Shown: positions 6,958 to 10,375 of the stretch, in pieces
Position numbering within the stretch: the first letter of the stretch is position 1
How the letters are laid out: the number at the start of each line of letters is the position of its first letter
Assembly (NCBI GenBank): GCA_018897415.1
Contig: JAHIKR010000148.1
Coordinates: forward strand, 1 to 10,375
Source of the DNA: Pseudomonadota bacterium
GTDB taxonomy: Bacteria; Desulfobacterota; Desulfobacteria; Desulfobacterales; ETH-SRB1
Reading direction: 5' to 3'
DNA: 10,375 nucleotides
Made by a program: the position numbers and the translations under genes
Notes under the pieces: model-generated
Told to the model about the DNA's origin: nothing
What the model saw: only the letters and a program-made list of their open reading frames with translations
Database searches by the model: none

Positions 6958-9900
6958 TTAAAAGCTGATTATTTCCTTTTCTGCTTCATTATAGATTTCA
7001 TCAATGCTTTTCTGAATGTTGATTGTGTGGGTGATAGCTGTTGCTACCTTGCAGTAATGTTTAATATCATCCAAAGACAAAACCTTGCCTTTTCTGTCTT
7101 TCAGCCATTTATCGCAAACCTGGTAGCCGCCGATTCGGTATTGCCAGACGTTTTCCGTCAGCCCTTCAAAATATTGATCCTTATTGATGTAAACGAGTTC
7201 ATTCTTTTTGTTATATTTGATTTCGTCAACCCGCTTATCTCCTGTTCCCTGGAATTTTGCCACAGGGGAATCAAGTTCGGGTGATTGCATAAGATGCAGA
7301 TCCGCAAGACGCTTGCCGTATTCGGCTAATTTTTTGAAAAGGCTTTTGTCTTTTGTAAAAGGAACTCTCGGAAAGTCAGTTTTAAGAAATTCAGTGTATT
7401 TTGCACGAAAAGTATTAGAGTAGAAAACAGCGTATATGTAGTAGAAAATATCTTCAGGTTTCGGCTTTGTTTTGTAGGTTTCAGATAAAGCGGAAAATAT
7501 TTTTTTGCTGATATTCGGTTTTCTTCCTTTTGACTCTTCCAGATGGCTGAAAAGGTCTTTTTGATCGGGGTCGGGGTAAAGGTAAAGGGGGAATAAATAT
7601 CCGCTTCCATATTTGCCAGCCGTCCCTGTCAAATTAAGATCAGTCAATTTGTCGGTAACGAATACATGCTTAAAATCACTATGTGTTTGCCTTGAAACTA
7701 CAATTCCCAAGTTATGCCGCATTATATGCCGCATAACATTCTTACGGGATCTTTCAACCAAAACGTCATGATAGAATATCCATTGGATATCAAAGGGCCT
7801 GTATAAAATCTGAGCAAATGAATTTTCCCAGCCCTTGTCATTCCTTAATTTTTCCCTTGCGGCTTTTAGATTCCAGTTGGATTTGTCCTTGAGTTTATAT
7901 GGTTTTATCAACTCATCCGGTATTTTTTCATCGCAAAACATCCTGATGCGCCGCTTGAGGGCTTTTTTATCTGTATCAATAACAAATTTGTCCCTTGCAG
8001 TAACTATCCCCACGCTGTTTACTGGGAAAATATCTGTTATCTTCGGCGACTCTTCATACAATTCCAGCAGCTTTTCATCCCTTGGAACAAAAAGATAAAA
8101 TTCGGATTTTGGGGTTATTTTCTGCCATTTGGTTGACTTAATATCATTACTTAAAAGCCAGTCGTATTTTTCCTTTCTCATTCCCCATAGTTCGGAATGA
8201 AAAACCTTTCTGTCTTTGTCGTTATTCCTGTTTTTTATAAACAACGCAATGGCAGTTCCCTGGCGGATATCAAACACGTTTTCATCCTTTGAACCGTCCG
8301 GGCATTTCTCCTTTTTCAAACTGTTGCCGTGCAGATCGAGCAGATAGATTTCGTCGAAACTGTTCATCAACGACTCACGCATTCCTCTGAAAGTTGGATT
8401 GTCCAGATAGCTGTGATTGGTAATAAATCCCAGGACTCCTTCGCCGGCCTGATCTATCTTCCACTGACTGAAACGAATAAATTTAACATAATCGTCTTGC
8501 AGCCATTTGGGATTCTTTTCGCCAAGCGGCTTGCCGTCCACATGATAATAGCCGTTATCTTTAGCACCGTTTTTATGTGTATATCCTTCCTTCAGCAATT
8601 GGTTTATCCATTTTCCCTTGTTTGCAGAATGCCCGGAATATGGAGGATTGCCCAATATTACCAGTATTGGTTGTTCTTTTTTCACTTTTCCGGCCAGATG
8701 CGATTCTTCGGAAAGTGACGCCATTCCCGGCAGACTGGTTTGTTCAAGCTCCTCCATATCGAGGGTGTTTGTCAGATAGAGCTTAAACCTGTCATCCTTT
8801 TGGAGGCTGCAACCGAGTTCTTCAAGCAGAAAAGACATCTTCAAATGGCCTACCGCATACGGCGCCATCATAAGTTCAAAAGCATAGAAGTTTTTAAGGA
8901 TATGCTCTTTGATAAATCCTTCTTTATTACCTTCGCCGTATTTTGACGTAAATTCATTTACCGCCAGTTTTGCCGCTTCAGCCAAAAAGGTAAGTGTGCC
9001 GGATGCCGGGTCTAACACCGTAACGGTATCACTTGCCATTCCGTCAGCTTTGCCAAATCGATCCTTTAAAATATGGTGAAGCGAACGCACAATATAGGAA
9101 ACCACGTGTTCTGGTGTATAATATACGCCGCGTTTCTCACGAGTTTTAGGATCATAATAGGTAAGAAACGTCTCATAGAAATGGACAATTGGGTCTTTGC
9201 CTTTGCCTTCCCTGAAATAGTCCTGAAGCAGTTTGTTTACATCCGCCACTGACAATACTTCCGCTATATCATCAATAATCCATTCCATTTGAGCCGGAAC
9301 GTCTTCAAGTGATACAAACCGGAAAACATCTCTTAATATTCCGATGGTGCTGGGGATTTTGGTATAAGCGAGTTTTCTGTTGAAACCGTTTTTTGTCCGC
9401 ATTCGTGCGGCAAACAGACCATAAGTGATTGTTTGGGAATAGAGATCGGCGAACTCCTCTTTTGAAAGCCCGCTGATTAAAAACTGGCTGAAAGCTTCAT
9501 AAAATCCAAGGATAAAGCTTTTGCCGGTTCTTTCTTCCTCTGCCAGTTCTTCGGCAATTACCTCGTCCTTTAAAAAGCTCGTGCGTTTTGCCAGCTCTAT
9601 TGCCAGGTTTTTTGCATTATAAACCTTGGGCAGAGAGAATGAATAAAACGTCTCCATCAATTTTGTAAAATCCGGTTCTTTTTCAACGGGAGGAATTGTT
9701 TTGAGTTTATGCACGATAAAGGGTCGTGCTATTGAAGCTTTATTGACCAGTATGCCGTTTCGATAAAGCCTGAACTCAAAAAAGTTGGTTAATATCAGAT
9801 TGGGAAAGGTTTTTCTGTACCTCTTTAGCTGTTCTGAATTTTCTATTAAATCCAGATTTTCGATTGTTGGGGCTTTAGCTTCTATATATCCTACAATATG

Positions 9901-10098
9901 CTGCTTTCCATCCCAGACCCGGAAATCAGGATTGCCCGCCTCGGTGGTTTTGGGCTGTGGGGTAATGTGTATTTTGCCTTTGCCGAAAGATTGCGCTATT
10001 TTTTTGAACAATTCTTCGAGGGTTGCATAATAACTTTCCTCCCTCGCATCGCCCTGATTTGCGGTCTTAAATATCTTTTTCAGATACGATTTCAGCAT
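6958..10098 (-). CDS. Single-chain restriction-modification enzyme (Type IIG, Type-ISP-like without helicase)
   Basis: The protein has 1046 aa and combines DNA cleavage with N6-adenine methylation. The N-terminal nuclease shows a PD-(D/E)XK pattern: 'GNPDFRVWDG' with D58, then 'VGYIEAKAP' with E73 and K75. A helical connector (about 140-300) leads to 'FYETFLTYYDPKTREKRGVYYTPEHVV' (308-333), typical of gamma-class N6-adenine methylases. AdoMet motif I is 'VLDPASGTLTFL' (361-372) and catalytic motif IV is 'ILGNPPYSG' (481-489). Residues from about 650 resemble the Type ISP C-terminal specificity region, including 'YIYAVFYSNTFRAKYTEFLK' and 'LADLHLM'. True Type ISP enzymes carry a helicase between nuclease and methylase; none is present, so Type IIG is the better label. 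The target sequence cannot be read from the protein. An AGGT seven bases before the ATG is a plausible ribosome site. It leads the probable defence block, with the STAND gene 120 bp downstream. Confidence 0.88.
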   Translation of the reverse strand: MLKSYLKKIFKTANQGDAREESYYATLEELFKKIAQSFGKGKIHITPQPKTTEAGNPDFRVWDGKQHIVGYIEAKAPTIENLDLIENSEQLKRYRKTFPNLILTNFFEFRLYRNGILVNKASIARPFIVHKLKTIPPVEKEPDFTKLMETFYSFSLPKVYNAKNLAIELAKRTSFLKDEVIAEELAEEERTGKSFILGFYEAFSQFLISGLSKEEFADLYSQTITYGLFAARMRTKNGFNRKLAYTKIPSTIGILRDVFRFVSLEDVPAQMEWIIDDIAEVLSVADVNKLLQDYFREGKGKDPIVHFYETFLTYYDPKTREKRGVYYTPEHVVSYIVRSLHHILKDRFGKADGMASDTVTVLDPASGTLTFLAEAAKLAVNEFTSKYGEGNKEGFIKEHILKNFYAFELMMAPYAVGHLKMSFLLEELGCSLQKDDRFKLYLTNTLDMEELEQTSLPGMASLSEESHLAGKVKKEQPILVILGNPPYSGHSANKGKWINQLLKEGYTHKNGAKDNGYYHVDGKPLGEKNPKWLQDDYVKFIRFSQWKIDQAGEGVLGFITNHSYLDNPTFRGMRESLMNSFDEIYLLDLHGNSLKKEKCPDGSKDENVFDIRQGTAIALFIKNRNNDKDRKVFHSELWGMRKEKYDWLLSNDIKSTKWQKITPKSEFYLFVPRDEKLLELYEESPKITDIFPVNSVGIVTARDKFVIDTDKKALKRRIRMFCDEKIPDELIKPYKLKDKSNWNLKAAREKLRNDKGWENSFAQILYRPFDIQWIFYHDVLVERSRKNVMRHIMRHNLGIVVSRQTHSDFKHVFVTDKLTDLNLTGTAGKYGSGYLFPLYLYPDPDQKDLFSHLEESKGRKPNISKKIFSALSETYKTKPKPEDIFYYIYAVFYSNTFRAKYTEFLKTDFPRVPFTKDKSLFKKLAEYGKRLADLHLMQSPELDSPVAKFQGTGDKRVDEIKYNKKNELVYINKDQYFEGLTENVWQYRIGGYQVCDKWLKDRKGKVLSLDDIKHYCKVATAITHTINIQKSIDEIYNEAEKEIISF

Positions 10099-10138
10099 TC
10101 AGATTACCTGGATTTAACATGTTGTTATCATTTTAGGT

Positions 10139-10156
10139 GGAATATCAGGGAATATC
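10139..10156. repeat. Tandem direct repeat with 10-bp period upstream of the restriction-modification gene
   Basis: GGAATATC occurs at 10139-10146 and again at 10149-10156, one DNA helical turn apart and 41-58 bp upstream of the restriction-modification start codon. This spacing suits a dimeric regulator bound on one face of the helix, but no regulator gene is in the window. Chance is possible given the AT-rich motif. Confidence 0.4.
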
Positions 10157-10158
10157 CT

Positions 10159-10224
10159 GGGCATCCATAAATAAGTAAATAACTGTCTTTAATCACGATT
10201 TGTTTCCTTATTTATGGATGGCCC
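10159..10224. repeat. Long inverted repeat upstream of the restriction-modification gene
   Basis: GGGCATCCATAAATAAG (10159-10175) is repeated inverted at 10207-10224 with a single inserted base. The arms are 17 and 18 bp around a 31-bp loop. The stem is AT-rich in its inner part and there is no clear U-run, so a simple terminator is unlikely. It could be a palindromic mobile remnant, a pair of transposon ends brought close together, or a regulatory hairpin in the leader of the restriction-modification mRNA. No target duplication is visible at the borders. Confidence 0.7.
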
Positions 10225-10293
10225 AAAAGTTTTCACAAAGTTTTCAAAGTGTTCCCCAAATTTTTCCAGTACTTGTTCTATATGTTTTTTCAT
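10189..10293 (-). CDS. Short hypothetical ORF (34 aa) upstream of the restriction-modification gene
   Basis: The frame begins MKKHIEQVLEKFGEHFENFV and ends in GPSINKETNRD. It is charged, has an amphipathic helical character, and resembles nothing I recognise. There is no Shine-Dalgarno sequence, and the 3' third lies inside the long inverted repeat, so it may be the 5' remnant of a gene truncated by that element, or no gene at all. Its start lies 3 nt after a GGGCGTTATAC sequence that resembles the 3' end of an integron attC site. Confidence 0.25.
   Translation of the reverse strand: MKKHIEQVLEKFGEHFENFVKTFGPSINKETNRD
10210..10238 (-). promoter_or_regulatory. Possible promoter of the restriction-modification gene
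   Basis: On the minus strand, TTGTGA (10233-10238) and ATAAAT (10210-10215) are separated by 17 bp, the preferred sigma-70 spacing. Each element matches four of six consensus bases. Transcription would start near 10203, inside the loop of the inverted repeat, about 105 nt before the start codon. The evidence is weak. Confidence 0.25.
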
Positions 10294-10375
10294 ATGGTAT
10301 AACGCCCAGCTTAAAAGGTGCGAATAAAGCGTAATAAGCATCCTTGATGTTCGGCATTTTTATGCAATCTGGTGA
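10294..10375. other. Window-edge DNA with an attC-like end, no gene seen
   Basis: On the minus strand the sequence GCTGGGCGTTATAC (10297-10310) resembles the conserved 3' part of integron attC sites, where the last seven bases follow GTTRRRY with one deviation here. The complementary 5' half would lie up to about 130 bp further right, beyond the window, and is not visible. No long open frame is found in this stretch. Confidence 0.2.

Noticed and set aside
8329..8946. Several overlapping plus-strand open frames opposite the methylase domain
   Set aside because: The minus strand carries clear methylase motifs here; these frames are antisense shadows.

Overview
The window looks like a chromosomal segment of an anaerobic Desulfobacterota-type bacterium (sulfate reducer or relative). 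This is inferred from the CdaA and DUF2914 protein sequences, a selenocysteine-containing peroxiredoxin-like gene, and a short repeat that I associate from memory with such genomes. No rRNA or other phylogenetic marker is present, so the placement is tentative.

Layout. Every protein gene is on the minus strand and reads right to left. The two tRNAs are on the plus strand. From left to right: (i) 1-126 is the N-terminus of a diadenylate cyclase (cdaA) cut by the window edge, preceded in its transcription direction by a small exported DUF2914 protein (133-570); (ii) 571-758 is an AT-rich spacer, followed by tRNA-His(GTG) and tRNA-Arg(TCG) at 759-924; (iii) 1039-1180 is a 142-bp MITE-like element with 15-bp terminal inverted repeats; (iv) 1170-1637 is a peroxiredoxin-like gene that is readable only if an in-frame TGA is decoded as selenocysteine, and whose stop codon is supplied by the MITE; (v) 1684-2271 is a Ub-fold/Mut7-C PIN-like RNase protein that lacks the usual C-terminal zinc ribbon; (vi) 2314-6837 is a 1507-aa STAND/NACHT-like P-loop NTPase with a very long helical C-terminus; (vii) 6958-10098 is a 1046-aa single-chain restriction-modification enzyme, with a PD-(D/E)XK nuclease, an N6-adenine methylase and a Type-ISP-like specificity region but no helicase; (viii) 10099-10375 is upstream DNA with a long inverted repeat, a 10-bp-period direct repeat, a possible promoter and a 34-codon ORF.

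How the parts may work together. The restriction-modification enzyme and the giant STAND NTPase lie head to tail with a 120-bp spacer. I infer that they form a small defence island: the enzyme would cleave or mark DNA, and the NTPase would act as an invasion sensor or abortive-infection device. Mut7-C and the selenoprotein follow in the same direction with short gaps (42 and 46 bp), so read-through is possible. They look more like housekeeping or redox genes than defence genes. The tRNA pair and the MITE separate this block from the cdaA-side housekeeping DNA. I saw no CRISPR array, rRNA, integrase or complete insertion sequence.
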